Positions 43,403-54,772 of a DNA stretch of 64,000 bases are shown in pieces; positions within the stretch are counted from its first letter, which is position 1; each line of letters starts with the position of its first letter. A model generated the notes under the pieces. It worked only from the letters and a program-made list of their open reading frames with translations. It was not told the DNA's origin and ran no database searches. Source of the stretch: Clarireedia homoeocarpa (taxonomy: Eukaryota > Ascomycota > Leotiomycetes > Helotiales > Rutstroemiaceae); assembly GCA_001465935.1 (NCBI GenBank), contig LNKV01000005.1, positions 930,001 through 994,000 of the forward strand. Direction: 5' to 3'. The position numbers and the translations under genes were made by a program.

Positions 43403-45458
43403 CTACAACCTCACCGGATACTTCTTCCTCACTCTCCCACCGAACTTAAAGATCGCCAACGGCGCCGGAATCAGCGCCAGCGCAATAAACCCCAACACGC
43501 TATTCCCCCAACCATAACCCAGCGACTCATACATAGCCGGGCCAGCAAGGGGTAAAAACGCGCCGAACAGCGACCGCGAGATAGTGAGCGCTGCGATGCC
43601 GCTTGCTGCGAAGAGCGGGAAGGAATCGATGACGTAGGTTTGGATGGGGATGAAGATGCCCATCATGCCGAAACCGAAGGGAATGAGGCCGATGATGGGG
43701 ACGATCCACTGCGGGCGCGTTGTCAGTGGGCTTTGAAGTTTTGCAGTTGGGGGTGGGGAGGTGAGAAGGGGAACGTACATGAACACCAGCTTTGATACTC
43801 CATCCGTACCAGAAGAAACTGATAGGGATGAAGCAAGCAAAGAAGATGCAAGCCGGCAAACGCATTTCCGGCTCAAAGACTCCATTGTTGGCTTTAGTCA
43901 TGCGGACCACCGTAACATCGGAGATGCGCGCAACAACAATGAGACCAGCGAACAATCCTAAACCGAGTCCTATGTACTGTTTTATATCAAGTTAGTTTTA
44001 TTCTTCCCAACAGACGAAATAGAAAAGACCTACAGCCAGCCCACACAATTCTGGCGCCCATCCATACTGCGCTGTATAAACAGTAGTGATCGTAGTGAAC
44101 AGCAGATACAACAAGCCGTATACAACCGCCATATATAGCGATAGGAGAAAGACAAGTGGGCTCAGAAAGAGCATCTTCAGTGGTCTAATCATGCCATTTC
44201 TTAAGACTGCGAATCGAGATGTTGGGGGGCCACTTGGGTCATACACGCTGCGGAGATCGGTGCGGTTAAGTTCTTTTGAGAGACGGGCAACTTTGCGCTT
44301 CATAAGAACACGTGGATTGGTCTCTTGGTTGAGAATCTCGATACTAATGGTAATGAGCGCGCCAGCGATTAGGAGAATCCAGAAGACCCAACGCCAGCCG
44401 ATTCTTTGGGCGACGAAACCTGGTTAGGGAGTCAGTTTTGATTCTTCAAGCTTAATCATGTGAGGTGGAAGGGGACAAACCTCCAGCAATTGGGCCAACC
44501 ACGGGTCCAAACAAAGGTCCCAAACTGTATAGCGAAGTAGCTAAACCCCTCCTATCCGCATGAAAAAGGTCCGCGATCACACCACCTCCAATTGTCAAAC
44601 ATCCCGAACCCCCAAGTCCTGCCAAAAATCGAAATCCGATTAAGCTCTCCCGGCTTGGGGCCAATGCGCATCCAACCTGCCCGAGACAGAATACAACATT
44701 CCCACCCGTCAACACATATCTCCTCCCATAGATCTCCGACAACGGCGCCAATATCAAAGGTCCTATTACATATCCCAGCACGAAGATACTGACTGTAAAC
44801 GAACTCAAAATCAAACTCTTATTATGGAAATCCTCATCGGCAAATGTCACACCCGGCGCAAACATAGACGAAGCCAGTGGAGAGATAAAAGTAATGCCTG
44901 CAAGCAAACAAACCAAAAGCCATTTCTTCGATTCCGGGAAATTTAAGGGCATCTCGGGATCCGTTTGCGATTCCCATCCTACAAGACCCTTGGCGAGATC
45001 GGATACGGGGAGCGGTCTGGGTTCGAGCTTTACGCGGCGGGATCGTGAAGTCAGGCGCGTGGTGAGGCGGGAGAGTTTGCTGCGCGCGGATGATCTGGTC
45101 GGGACATGGGATATGGCGTTGGAATCGGAGTCGGTGCGGGTACGAAGGGCATTGGTCGGTCTAGATTTTATAGGTTCGGTGGCAATCTGCGGAAAAACAT
45201 TTGGTTAGATCATGCATGGTAGAAAGTGACATGGAAACTCACCTGCTGTCTTGCGAGGTCGTCGATGTGGCCTTTGTCCATTGCCTCAACCTCTTCATGA
45301 GCGGAATCCGGATAACCAATTGAGCCCGTTTCATTTTCGTTGTTTTTCGACGGAGGCCTAGATGCATCAGGGTGATATGTTGATTCTGTTTTGCTTCCTT
45401 CCACATCTGCTCCCGGTTCTCGGACGATTCCCTTCTCGGGATCGTGGCTGGAAGCCAT
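43403..45458 (-). CDS. MFS multidrug/polyamine transporter, FLR1/TPO-like (DHA1)
   Basis: Five exons on the minus strand: 45458-45243, 45186-44481, 44419-44034, 43976-43779 and 43708-43403 (introns 56, 61, 57 and 70 nt); 603 residues. The long, charged N-terminal cytosolic tail (about 150 residues) precedes FPESKKWLLVCLLAGITF, the usual first helix of this group. Motif A is LSEIYGRRYVLTGG, followed by GFRFLAGLGGSG and the antiporter motif C LGPLFGPVVGPIAGG, with GWRWVFWI after the second join. The middle loop has the RPLKMLFLSPLVFLLSLYMA pattern and the C-terminal half ends GRVRKKYPVRL. Such proton antiporters export drugs, fungicides or polyamines at the plasma membrane; the substrate here is unknown. 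All joins restore conserved motifs. Confidence 0.93.
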
Positions 45459-47207
45459 GATTGGCTTCTCCTAATATTTGGCCGTACCAATTCAGCAGCA
45501 CACGTATTTTGATAAGTGATCAGCTAGTTACTGGAGAAGAAAACCCGATAAGAGACTTGGAATTCGACCAATTGTGTAACTCAGTGTCTGTGTATTTATA
45601 TGTATAGGTACATGAGTTCTGGGTATTGACGAAGCGCGACACCGAGGGCAGATGGGACATGCAGCAGCAGAGACAAACAATCGGATTCGAGAAGATCTGC
45701 GGCGGGAGAGACAAAAGGTAGGATTATGAATTAAGAGGAAATCGATGGCGAAAGTGATAATCGAACGATACAACTTGTACTCCGCCAGTTTTTCTCCAGG
45801 CTTTGGGGGGCTCTAGCGTAATAGAGGATGGAGAAATGGCGCAGAACGAGTAATGAGCGACAGGATATCCGCTCAAGGAGAGCCAAGGCCGGAACGGTGG
45901 GACCAAACAGAGAAGGAAGGACGGCGAAAGGGAGGAAAAAGGAAGAAGGAGGGCGTGTTTGTATGGTATGGGTGGGTGTGCGAGAGGGTTGTATCGATAC
46001 ACATCTATGCAATCGACCTTCTCGTTAAGTCGGTTTGTGAGTACGACGCGACGTGCTCTCGCACGAAGTAGTCGTATATCCATCCAGACCTGTCAATCAT
46101 ATTGTTTTTTCCCACCTTCCACCCAAATTTTCCCGTTTGTTTTCTTGCTCCGGCAACTTTTGGGAATATCCGAAATCAAGGGCCAGCCTGCCAAAAGTCC
46201 CGCCCAAGGAGAGATAGACATGGATAAAGCTGGGGTTTGAGTTTGGAGCGTGTCAACCATCTCAGCTATGAAAAAGTGGGTAGACGGCCATCTTTGTGCC
46301 AGATTTGTGCTAGATTTATGTCGGATTTATGTCGGATTTATGCAGCCATGCAGACGTCCGGCACAATGGCGTCAAACTGTGCATAAAATGCATAAAATGC
46401 AGATAATGCAGATAAATCCATATAATCCATACAATCCATATAATCCATACAATCCATATAATCCATAAAATCCCTCGCATGGTGGGGTTGCAAGCCACAG
46501 TTTTATGGATAAGCGCTTCTAAATATTATCTGCTTTCGGAAAGCTCTCCGAAATCAGCAGCTTTAGGGCTATTAGGGTTATGAGGGTTCTTTCTTTTCTC
46601 CTTCCTTTCCAGCTGCTAACTTCTTTCAATGTGCCGCTCGGCATTGAGCACAAGCATCTGATCCTGCCCAAATCTCAACGCCCGCCTTTTCTGTCTTACA
46701 TATGGGGAAACGAATGAAATCGCTGTCTCTGGCCACTACCTAGAGATACCGCTGCTAAGTGGAGGAGATAGCGCCCAGCTGTGAAGCACCAGCCATTCAT
46801 CGTACGAGAATCCCACCGCTGACGTTCTAGTGCCTCTCTCCTCTGTTGTACGAAGTATGCATACACATTGATTGCACCGCCTCTTGTCTATGCATTGTCT
46901 ATGCATTGTATCTGCATTGCTCGGAATGGGCACGTATGATGGAGTGCACTGAACCACTTTGTCAAATAGCGCATTACTATTGTGGACCCTTTGAGAGTAA
47001 TCAAGAGACATAATTCTTAATCATACACCGTTGACTCATACACCGTTGACCGTTTCCAGCTGGACAAATCAGAATACTTCATATACCTCCCTTTGTCGTT
47101 GCTCACTTCCCCATTTCTACTTGCCGCATTCGGTATCATGCTTGTGGACTACATCTTGATGATATTCACACATACCATCTGCTTGAAAGCATCAGCATAC
47201 AACCTGC
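45459..47207. other. intergenic region with short tandem repeats
   Basis: Divergent spacer between the transporter and the HEIGH-motif gene. Holds tandem repeats at 46310-46470 (described separately) and a doubled CATACACCGTTGAC (47023 and 47037). No gene recognised. Confidence 0.5.
46310..46470. repeat. two adjacent tandem repeats
   Basis: Three copies of an 11-base GATTTATGTCG-like unit (about 46310-46345), then ATGCATAAA-type repeats and about six units of ATCCATAYA (about 46415-46470) that encode NPY repeats in one frame. Confidence 0.75.
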
Positions 47208-48131
47208 ATGGCGAAAGCATGGGATCTGAAGAAGTTGATTCAGATTGGTGCCAAACGGGAACAGGGCAACTGTCGAGTTCCAGATCTAAAAGGACCAGTC
47301 CATCTATTTTTTGAGCGAGATAGATGGGAGGTTAGTGATGATGATTATCAACACTTACTTCCGAGTATGCGTCTCGCGACACGTTTGTTAGAGGTTGGCA
47401 TGCCATATGCTGCAAATTTTCTACCGTCATCCAAAATATTTGGCAGCGCCCAAGACTCATCACATGCAGAACATGTACACTTGGTCTGTCCAGAGCTCAT
47501 CCCCTTGAAATTGAGCCTTGATGCCACAGGCCTTCGAAACGCTCAAGTAGAGCTTGCAGAGATTGCAAAGTGTGTAAAATGGCACCTAAACGAACATATG
47601 TATGCAGAAAGAGGCTGGAGTGGTATTACGAGGCTAGTGGATGAAGGCGATACGCGCTTTCGGATCGTTGAGTCTAAAAAAATTGAGCAGAGCGATATGA
47701 GTGCCGCCAAAGCGGGCAAAATGCGACGACCACTTGTTATAGCAATCATGGATCTTTATCTAGTTCCGATGCGTACCAACTCCAATAACTCCGAAGTCCG
47801 TCTCAAGGCACAGTTTATGGCGGCTGTTACTATGGTACATGAAATAGGGCATGCCATTTTTCATCAAGATTTTCGATCATTCAACCCCGAGAACGCCCTC
47901 GCCGAACCCTTCGTTGGAAGTGATTGTGTCAACGAATTGGGAAAGTCATTCATCGCTTACATTTTCAGTGGCCACCATCCCCAGTTCTGTATTGCTCATC
48001 AGCCAAGCGCTAACTTTGGGGATTTGGGATGGTCATTGTGCTGGGAGCCAATACATACACTTCAAGAATCTAGAAGACCATACTTCGACACTTTGCATGC
48101 CATTCCAGTCACCTATATTGAGGAAACATGA
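47208..48131 (+). CDS. putative zincin metalloprotease-like protein with HEIGH motif
   Basis: A 307-residue frame from ATG to TGA without introns. Residues 211-215 are HEIGH, inside VTMVHEIGHAIFHQ, the zinc-binding HExxH helix. A downstream acidic residue in AEPFVG (E233) or CVNELGKSF (E243) could be the third ligand. I recall similar arrangements in poorly described fungal proteins but cannot name the family. The N-terminus lacks a signal peptide, so it may be cytosolic. The frame ends soon after LCWEPIHTLQES. Downstream sequence up to about 48907 looks like decayed coding sequence, so this reading frame may be the intact part of a longer gene. Protease activity is inference from the motif. 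Confidence 0.7.
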   Translation: MAKAWDLKKLIQIGAKREQGNCRVPDLKGPVHLFFERDRWEVSDDDYQHLLPSMRLATRLLEVGMPYAANFLPSSKIFGSAQDSSHAEHVHLVCPELIPLKLSLDATGLRNAQVELAEIAKCVKWHLNEHMYAERGWSGITRLVDEGDTRFRIVESKKIEQSDMSAAKAGKMRRPLVIAIMDLYLVPMRTNSNNSEVRLKAQFMAAVTMVHEIGHAIFHQDFRSFNPENALAEPFVGSDCVNELGKSFIAYIFSGHHPQFCIAHQPSANFGDLGWSLCWEPIHTLQESRRPYFDTLHAIPVTYIEET

Positions 48132-48907
48132 CACAGAGTTGGTGGAGATCAAGCAGTCGGGGCGTTATACCTAGTCAGTTACCCGGCACCCTTAAAGCAA
48201 GGTTGAAACCGTCCTTCCCAGCTAGCGAGATGGAAATTTGTAGAAAAGCCAACTTTACTGTGAACGCACTTACTGGGCGTCGTACTTGGAAAGACGCGTA
48301 GAGAATCTATAGATTCTCCTCTCATCAGCTGTTTGCATGTATTAGCAATGAAGCTGTCCACTCGGAGATGCAGCTTCCAGGTGAAACTACTGGCTTTGGC
48401 ATGAATGAGGATAAACCTGACCTGACTATGACAATGAAATGAATTGTATTCCTGAGGTTCTAGATAAAGGAAAGACGACGGGAGGGTCAAAGAGCAATCG
48501 ACTAGATGATCTGAGGGCTTCAGCTCCGTCCAGAGTAGTAACTAGCCCGACTCCAGCCCCAACCTTACAGAAGCAGAGCACACCAATTGTCAGTTGTTTC
48601 ATTGAGGCACACGACGACGAACAACTTGATTCTGATCCTAAGACTATGACAAGCAGTCACAGCGAAGTCTCAATTTACACTGAAGCACGATAACATCCCG
48701 CAACCGAGATTCCACCTTCGCCACAATGAACCATCTGATACCGAATCACCGCAAACCATGCGTGCGGAAGTTGAAGCTGATCCCGCGGCTTACGAAATAC
48801 CGAAAGTAACTGAAAGCACTGGTATAGACCGCAAGCTGTCGAAGCGTGCGAGACCTCCTAATCGATCCCATGATGCGCCGAGCAAGTGCAAGTTGACGAA
48901 AGTTTAT
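48132..48907 (+). pseudogene. decayed coding-like tail after the HEIGH gene
   Basis: Short protein-like frames follow in sequence: MEICRKANFTVNALTGRRT to a TAG at 48299, an open stretch to a TGA near 48441, LDKGKTTGGSKSNRLDDL to a TAA at 48691-48693, then a shifted frame reading EPSDTESPQTMRAEVEADP and KLSKRARPPNRS to a TGA near 48912. This could be a broken C-terminus or unrecognised exons. A perfect 18-base palindrome lies inside. Confidence 0.35.
48301..48318. repeat. perfect 18-base palindrome
   Basis: GAGAATCTATAGATTCTC equals its own reverse complement. Confidence 0.85.
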
Positions 48908-50271
48908 ACATGAATAGATTGAAAAGCCGCGAAGATCAGGAAGATGTTAGAGAAGCCATCTAGTTATCATATGAGATTTTGAATAAGGGCCTTCAGGCAA
49001 TGAACCATGATCCATGCATGGAATCTTACTCCTACCATGCGCTTGGTGGGAGCATTTCGTCTGCTCAGACCATAGCAGCACAGCAAGGAGAAGGGAGCAA
49101 TGAAGCAACCGCGGTAAAGTTTTCCCACCATGGAGCAATACTACCACCATCACCATTCACATCAGCTGGTAAAGAGAAGTAGAAGGACAACAAGTCAATC
49201 CTATTGGGCCTCCCAGAGGGTCTTGATAGCGATTAGACCACACCGAGCTCCCCAGTATCGAAATCCGTCACTCCAGCATCATCGTTCATATCCTTTTCAC
49301 CGAGTGCTTGGCATTGGGTTTTCAACTCAAGTTCAGGGCTATTGAACACAGGATCTTTCATCGGGGTAGCAGACGAACAAGGGGCTATATGCGGATATGA
49401 AGAGTGCACGATCCAGAGGAAGTGGAGAGGAAAGGGGGAGGGAGAGAAGCAAGAGAGCGCAAGGGGAGGTCGAATGGTTGAGCGTGCGGCTGGTGGGCAT
49501 TTTGTGCTGTGATTAGATTCAAGCGTCTGGGGCGCCGCGTGCTAGCGCTCTATCAACTGCCTATCTTCGTATTGTGAACTGACGTCTTCCTTGTACGAAG
49601 CTGGTGGAATGCATATATACATAACAGCTGTATACTGATTTGTTTTCATTCTACGTGTCTGTATGATAAAAGAGAAGGTGACATTGCTCGTGTGACTACT
49701 TCCAACTTCCTACTTAGTCCGTTGTCTGCTTTGACCGCCGAGCTGCTGTGAAACGACTGGACATGAATATGCATCGATCACCTCTTGTTCCCCATAGCCA
49801 TTTGAGCATCATATACCCATTTATCCAAGCGACTCGACCACTGATACTTCCAAAATTGCTCATCTGTAGCGGTTGAGTCCAAGCTAAGCCTCGTGTCAAG
49901 CCGCAAGTAATGATGTCGCTAAGCAAATAAATAGTATGGCCTAATCTTCTCCAAACGTTTTGTGCCATATATTCCACGGGATTTTTTGTTCTTCCGCATT
50001 CAGTGTGCCAAATCTGAATTCTTCTCTTCCAGTTGTATTTATGACCGCCAATTGGCCCTTGTGTTCTGACCTTCGTTTGTGACAGCGTCTGCCGGATATG
50101 CGCATGTGATTAAATATGGCGTCTTTCCTTCAGTTGGGCTTCCTCGGCCCCATCTTCCCCCCTTTCTCCAACAGAATGCCCGACAGCACCCGGCCGTTCC
50201 TTTCCCGTACATATTCCTCACAATGTAACTCCTTATCCCGCTCTCCTTGTCCCCGCCCCAAGCAAGCCCAT
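48908..50271. other. intergenic region
   Basis: Only short frames; nothing recognised. Confidence 0.5.
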
Positions 50272-50721
50272 TCACTTCTCCACAACTCTAATCCTAAAAC
50301 CTCCATCCTTTGAAGCAACCTCGGGATCCCTCTCTCCACCGGGTTCAAATCCCAACTTTTTCTCCGCCGTGTCGGATAGGAAGAGGCCGATCGTGCCCCA
50401 GGCGAGGAAAGACAGCCCGATCATGGCACGAGTGCGGGGAGGAAGGGTTTTGAAGGATCTGCGAGAAGACGGTTAGCATTAATCGAGGCTTTGAGTGATG
50501 TGGAAAGAGAGGCGCAAGATGGAGAGGGAAGGAGAATAGAACAGGTAAGAATTGTAGGAGGAGAGGTATTCAAGGGCGAAAGAGGGGTAGTGAGGGTGAG
50601 AGAGGACGATAGAAAGAGGAAAGGATGATCTGCGGATTCGGGGTGGAGTATTAAGAGAGGACATGAGTGGGCAGAATATAGATTGGGGTAATTGGAAGGT
50701 AACCTACGAGAGTATTGACAT
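50272..50721 (-). CDS. small single-pass membrane protein, 66 residues
   Basis: Proposed two-exon model on the minus strand: a 14 nt first exon (50721-50708, MSILS) and 50458-50272, with a 249 nt intron (GTAGGT donor, CTCGCAG acceptor). The product reads SFKTLPPRTRAMIGLSF, LAWGTIGLFLSDTAEKKLGF and a short acidic-basic tail. One hydrophobic helix follows a basic Pro-Arg stretch, the layout of small inner-membrane mitochondrial proteins; I recall similar short proteins in other filamentous fungi but cannot name the function. The second exon is well supported by its composition. The first exon is tiny and its intron is longer than others here, so the start is less certain. Confidence 0.55.
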
Positions 50722-51175
50722 CGTCGCAATTGCGTTTGAAGCGTATTGCTTAACTTGGATAGTGCAGAAGAAATGTGAGTCGGAAATCCTGAGGTTCCGC
50801 CAACACGACGCGACGCGAGCCGAGTCGGCGTGCTGAGAAAGATAAGATGGAGACCCCGCAAAGTCCATTCATTATGCATTCATTGATGACATTGAAAATT
50901 TGTGCTTTCTTGTTTCTTTTCCGAAAGCTTCTGGTAGGTCCGATAAGCTCATGGAGCTCCAGGGTTTGTTGACTTTACTTTATGTCTTGCACTCAATGAC
51001 TTTATTACCCATGAATCGTGATTTACTCATTGCAAAGTACTGGGCCGCACAAGAAGAGCTGGTGTCTTTCCTTAGACCCCGGAGCGTGAACAGATGTTGA
51101 TTGCTTGTCAATAGACCGACAATCAAGTCAGATCTCACGATCGCCCTGAGTGACCACTCGCTGCGGCACATCATA
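50722..51175. promoter_or_regulatory. divergent intergenic region
   Basis: 454 bp between the small membrane protein gene (minus) and the F-box-like gene (plus). No specific motif seen. Confidence 0.45.
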
Positions 51176-52501
51176 ATGGCGGACGCACTTCACACATCGA
51201 GACTCTGCTCTCTACCTGTCGAGCTTAAGAGCGCCATCTTGCAGTCAATGGACCTCGACACTCTAAAACACATGCGCCTTACTTCACAGCTCTGGGCCAC
51301 CCTTGGGGAAATCTACCTCATTCATCCTGCCTTCACTACCTTTCCCTACCGCAACGACTTCTCCCGTCTCCAAGCTATCTCTCAACATTCCGTCTATTCC
51401 ACTCTAATCCACTCCTTGACCTTCAACATGGGCGAACTGAACGAATTCCACGCCCGTCACCAATACTACTTCACGACATACATGGCCCATGGCGAAGATC
51501 GAGGAGATGCGTGGCCCCGCTACTTTCCGCTTGGCCTTAGCCCTCTTACCCAACTCCACGCTTCGCTCGTTTGTGACCCGGAAATCCTCTCTCAATCCTT
51601 CAGCTCCCTCCCAAACCTCTCATCCATATTCGTCTCCTTGACCAATTTCCCATTCCCCAACGAACCCGAACTCGCAATTCTCCAACAAATATGGCAAAGT
51701 CCCTCAACTCGTGCGCTCCCCCGGGTTTCCACCACGCAGCGCTTCACCACTATCCTCGAAACACTTCTTCCTCACATTGCAAAGACAAAGCTGAGGCGAC
51801 TAAAACATGATAGTTTACCAGTTGAGTTCTTCGCACAAAAACAGAGCAGGATAGAGTCTTTTGATCCAATCTTTTCTCAGCTCAGCGAGATAGATTTGGT
51901 ATTGAATTATAGTGATCTACCCAACAATCTGCATTCGGCGAAGGCGCTCGAGAATCTGGCAAGATGTCTGAGATGCGCCAGGGGGTTGAAGAGATTGTCA
52001 TTAACGTGGATAGGGAGGAGAAAGGTTGATATCTCCGTATTGTTCAGTGAGTTACTGCCACAAGAGGATTCGGCGGAAGAGACGTATTTCCCGGAGCTGG
52101 AATACTTGCATTTAGAAGGTATAGCAAGCCCACTTGAGTTGCTGGTCAGATTTGTGTTGGGGTTGAAGGGAAGCTTGAAAGACTTGGAGTTAGGGGGTGA
52201 GGGGTCTCATTCCCCCGGTCGGGCGCCGAACGGAGGGGTTCACTTAGTTACTGGACGGTTCAAGGATTTATTCGAGAGGGTGAGGGAGGGTATGGCTAAA
52301 GTGGAGAGTGAGGATGGATTGGAGAGGTTCGTGGTAAAGGGCGACTTGCTAGAGATGGGTACAGATGAGGATGGAGCAGGCGGGTATTGGCCTGTTAATG
52401 CGTGGACGCGAGTGGGGGTCTTAGGAAAGAGAGTCGGTGATGCATCAGTTATCAATGGTATGATTGCTGTTTCTGTTTCCGCTGAAGGGTTGGTACTATA
52501 G
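51176..52501 (+). CDS. F-box/LRR-like protein
   Basis: Single exon, 441 residues. The N-terminus SRLCSLPVELKSAILQSM and DLDTLKHMRLTSQLW has the F-box pattern (LPxEL...I...L..L..L...S..W), which would dock Skp1 in an SCF ubiquitin ligase. The rest has irregular leucine-rich segments, for example LTFNMGELNEF, LPNLSSIFVSLTNFPF, LKRLSLTWIG and LEYLHLEGIASPLELL, as in fungal F-box proteins with degenerate LRRs. Substrate unknown. The frame is open upstream from 51101 without an ATG, so the start is set at the ATG just before the F-box. Codon use shifts from C-rich in the first half to G-rich in the second. Confidence 0.75.
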   Translation: MADALHTSRLCSLPVELKSAILQSMDLDTLKHMRLTSQLWATLGEIYLIHPAFTTFPYRNDFSRLQAISQHSVYSTLIHSLTFNMGELNEFHARHQYYFTTYMAHGEDRGDAWPRYFPLGLSPLTQLHASLVCDPEILSQSFSSLPNLSSIFVSLTNFPFPNEPELAILQQIWQSPSTRALPRVSTTQRFTTILETLLPHIAKTKLRRLKHDSLPVEFFAQKQSRIESFDPIFSQLSEIDLVLNYSDLPNNLHSAKALENLARCLRCARGLKRLSLTWIGRRKVDISVLFSELLPQEDSAEETYFPELEYLHLEGIASPLELLVRFVLGLKGSLKDLELGGEGSHSPGRAPNGGVHLVTGRFKDLFERVREGMAKVESEDGLERFVVKGDLLEMGTDEDGAGGYWPVNAWTRVGVLGKRVGDASVINGMIAVSVSAEGLVL

Positions 52502-53159
52502 CAAAGGAGGGAAGTCACGGGAATCTAGAGGCTAGGGATGGTTGAGGTGCTGTCAGATGGCTCACCAATTCTAGGATATTGATAACTTCTAATACATAGC
52601 ATAACATCAGATAGGATATACACTTTAATGCCGAACCAACTACGATCCGTCGAGCCGTGACCGGACGAGGTCATTAGGTAGAACTTTCAATTCACTATCA
52701 ATGACACTTTATGCAGGAGGAAACATGTATGCCCACTCCATCGGTAACTTCCCCTCATACTTTCTATTCCGATCTATCATACCTTCTTGGATCATTCACT
52801 TGACTCTATCCCAAACTATCGTCCTATCTTATTACAACACCCATCTCCTATGTCAGCAAGCCAGTGATGTTGTACAAATCGATACAGGCAAGCAAGCATT
52901 GAGGTCCAAAAACGATACTTCCCCAGTCCAACTCCATCTCCATTTACATACATAGTCTCCACACACACCTCGTATACACCTTCCTCTTTTTCCCCTTCCC
53001 CTTTTTCTCTCCCGCAGAATCACTGACTCATTAACTTTCCGGATTTACAAACGAGCATTTGTGGCGCACAACATAAGTTACCCCATATATATGTATCCAT
53101 CCCTGTGTCCCATAGATACTAACTATCCTTACAGTTTACACAAACACAACATCACAAAT

Positions 53160-53195
53160 ATTTTTATTTTTTTTATTTTTTATTTTTTTTTTTGA
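53160..53195. repeat. poly-T tract
   Basis: About 35 bases almost entirely T with a few A interruptions. Confidence 0.9.
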
Positions 53196-53348
53196 AATTC
53201 CCCGACCTGTCGCATATCGCATCATCGCTACTATTGCACATACATACATCCCTATCCAAAATAAACGCGCCACCATATCATACTCACCAGATTAACTGCG
53301 CCGCATCCATCCATCCATCTCGTCTCTAGTCCAGTGTCCATCCAGTGT

Positions 53349-53370
53349 TTCCCCCCCCCTCCCCCCCCCC
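53349..53370. repeat. poly-C tract
   Basis: Two adjoining C runs split by a single T. Confidence 0.9.
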
Positions 53371-54772
53371 GCACACAATCTAAACCCCCCATCCCCGCTC
53401 CCCCCACACACTCCTCACACACACATCCGCACCCCCATCATCATCCCGTCAGTATCCACACCATCCGTTCGTTACACAAAGGCCACCCAAGCCCACTCAC
53501 ACTCAACTCCACTTCATCCAAGTTACGCCCTTCCCGTCTAATCCCAAATCATCCATCCAGATCCACTCCACCGGGTCATGTTTTTCGTTTGTAGGATTCC
53601 TGGCTGCTTTTACATCGCTCAGCTTTGTACTTCCGTTTCCACTTGTACTTGCCCCCATAATCCACATCTCCTAAACTATAAATCAACGACGATGCATCGT
53701 CCCTATCGTTAACTCATCACATCTTTGCTATCATATAAACAAACCACAATCACATATCACAGCACAAACTCCCTATTCTTTTTTATGGTAAATTTTTATT
53801 CTTTTTTTCTTTATGTTACTATCCGAGTCTTTCTTTGCCCCAACATGAACCCGTCAGTTCCAAGCCAGTTCATCCATGTAACAATCTTTCAAACGATTTA
53901 TGTATAAGTCCCTTTTTTTTTCTTCTCTTTCCGTATGTGCAAGTCGAGTCCAATAGAGCTATGTAACGCAATCCCAAAAATTTCCCACACTCCCCATCAC
54001 CATTGGAAACAAGACCAAGCAGAAAGCAAGCGAACCAAATATCTAGCAAGAAGTTGAGAATGACAGAGAAAGCCCCATGAAAACGATTTTTCGCTTTTTC
54101 GTTGCTCACTTTGTCTTGTTTTTTTTTTGGAATTTTTTTTTTTTGGATACACCCCTGATGTACCACCACCTTTGCCGTTGCAAGAACGCAAGGGTAATTT
54201 TTGTGTTTTTTACTCTCCCAACCCATTTCTGCGTGAGCAAATACCATATCTCTTTCCCCTCACCCGAGTCATCTCAAATCATCACCGCGGATGGCCAAAT
54301 CCGAATCATCCTCCCTTCTATACAACCCAACCCTTCATAACGGACATCTCTATAAATAAAATACCAGGAAAAGCAAAGCCATCTAACACAGCGCATGAAA
54401 AAGCTGATATCCCTCTAGATCATATCTCCGCATTCTCGGTCTCCGACGCAGAACGATAAATCCATGCTGTCGAAAGATGATAAGCGGAAGATTCGGAAAA
54501 AAAATTATCGATCCCATGTATGTAAGCGTTGTGAAACGTCCAAACCAAATGCAGTCTTGCCATTTATTCGCCGCCGAATGCAAATGCTGAGGTATTGTGT
54601 ATGAAAACCACGCGAACTTTTTCTTGAATATACAAATGCTCTCGAAACCCTCGACGCTGTCAAGAGGAGCATAATGAATAGAACGAAAATGCAAAAACGC
54701 CCATGCAATGCAGTGAAAATAGTCCATCTATAAGTTGTCCCACCCAAACGTATAAATCATGCAGTGCTGTCG

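Larger units (their letters stand above)
52502..54772. other. convergent intergenic region with homopolymer runs
   Basis: 2.3 kb between the F-box-like gene and the zinc-finger gene, both ending here. Contains T-rich runs (53160-53195, 54119-54145), a C-rich run (53349-53370) and CA/CCAT tracts (53225-53330). No gene recognised; probably long 3' regions. Confidence 0.5.

Noticed and set aside
46380..46470. CRISPR-like array of short repeats
   Set aside because: Units are contiguous 9-11 base tandem repeats without unique spacers.
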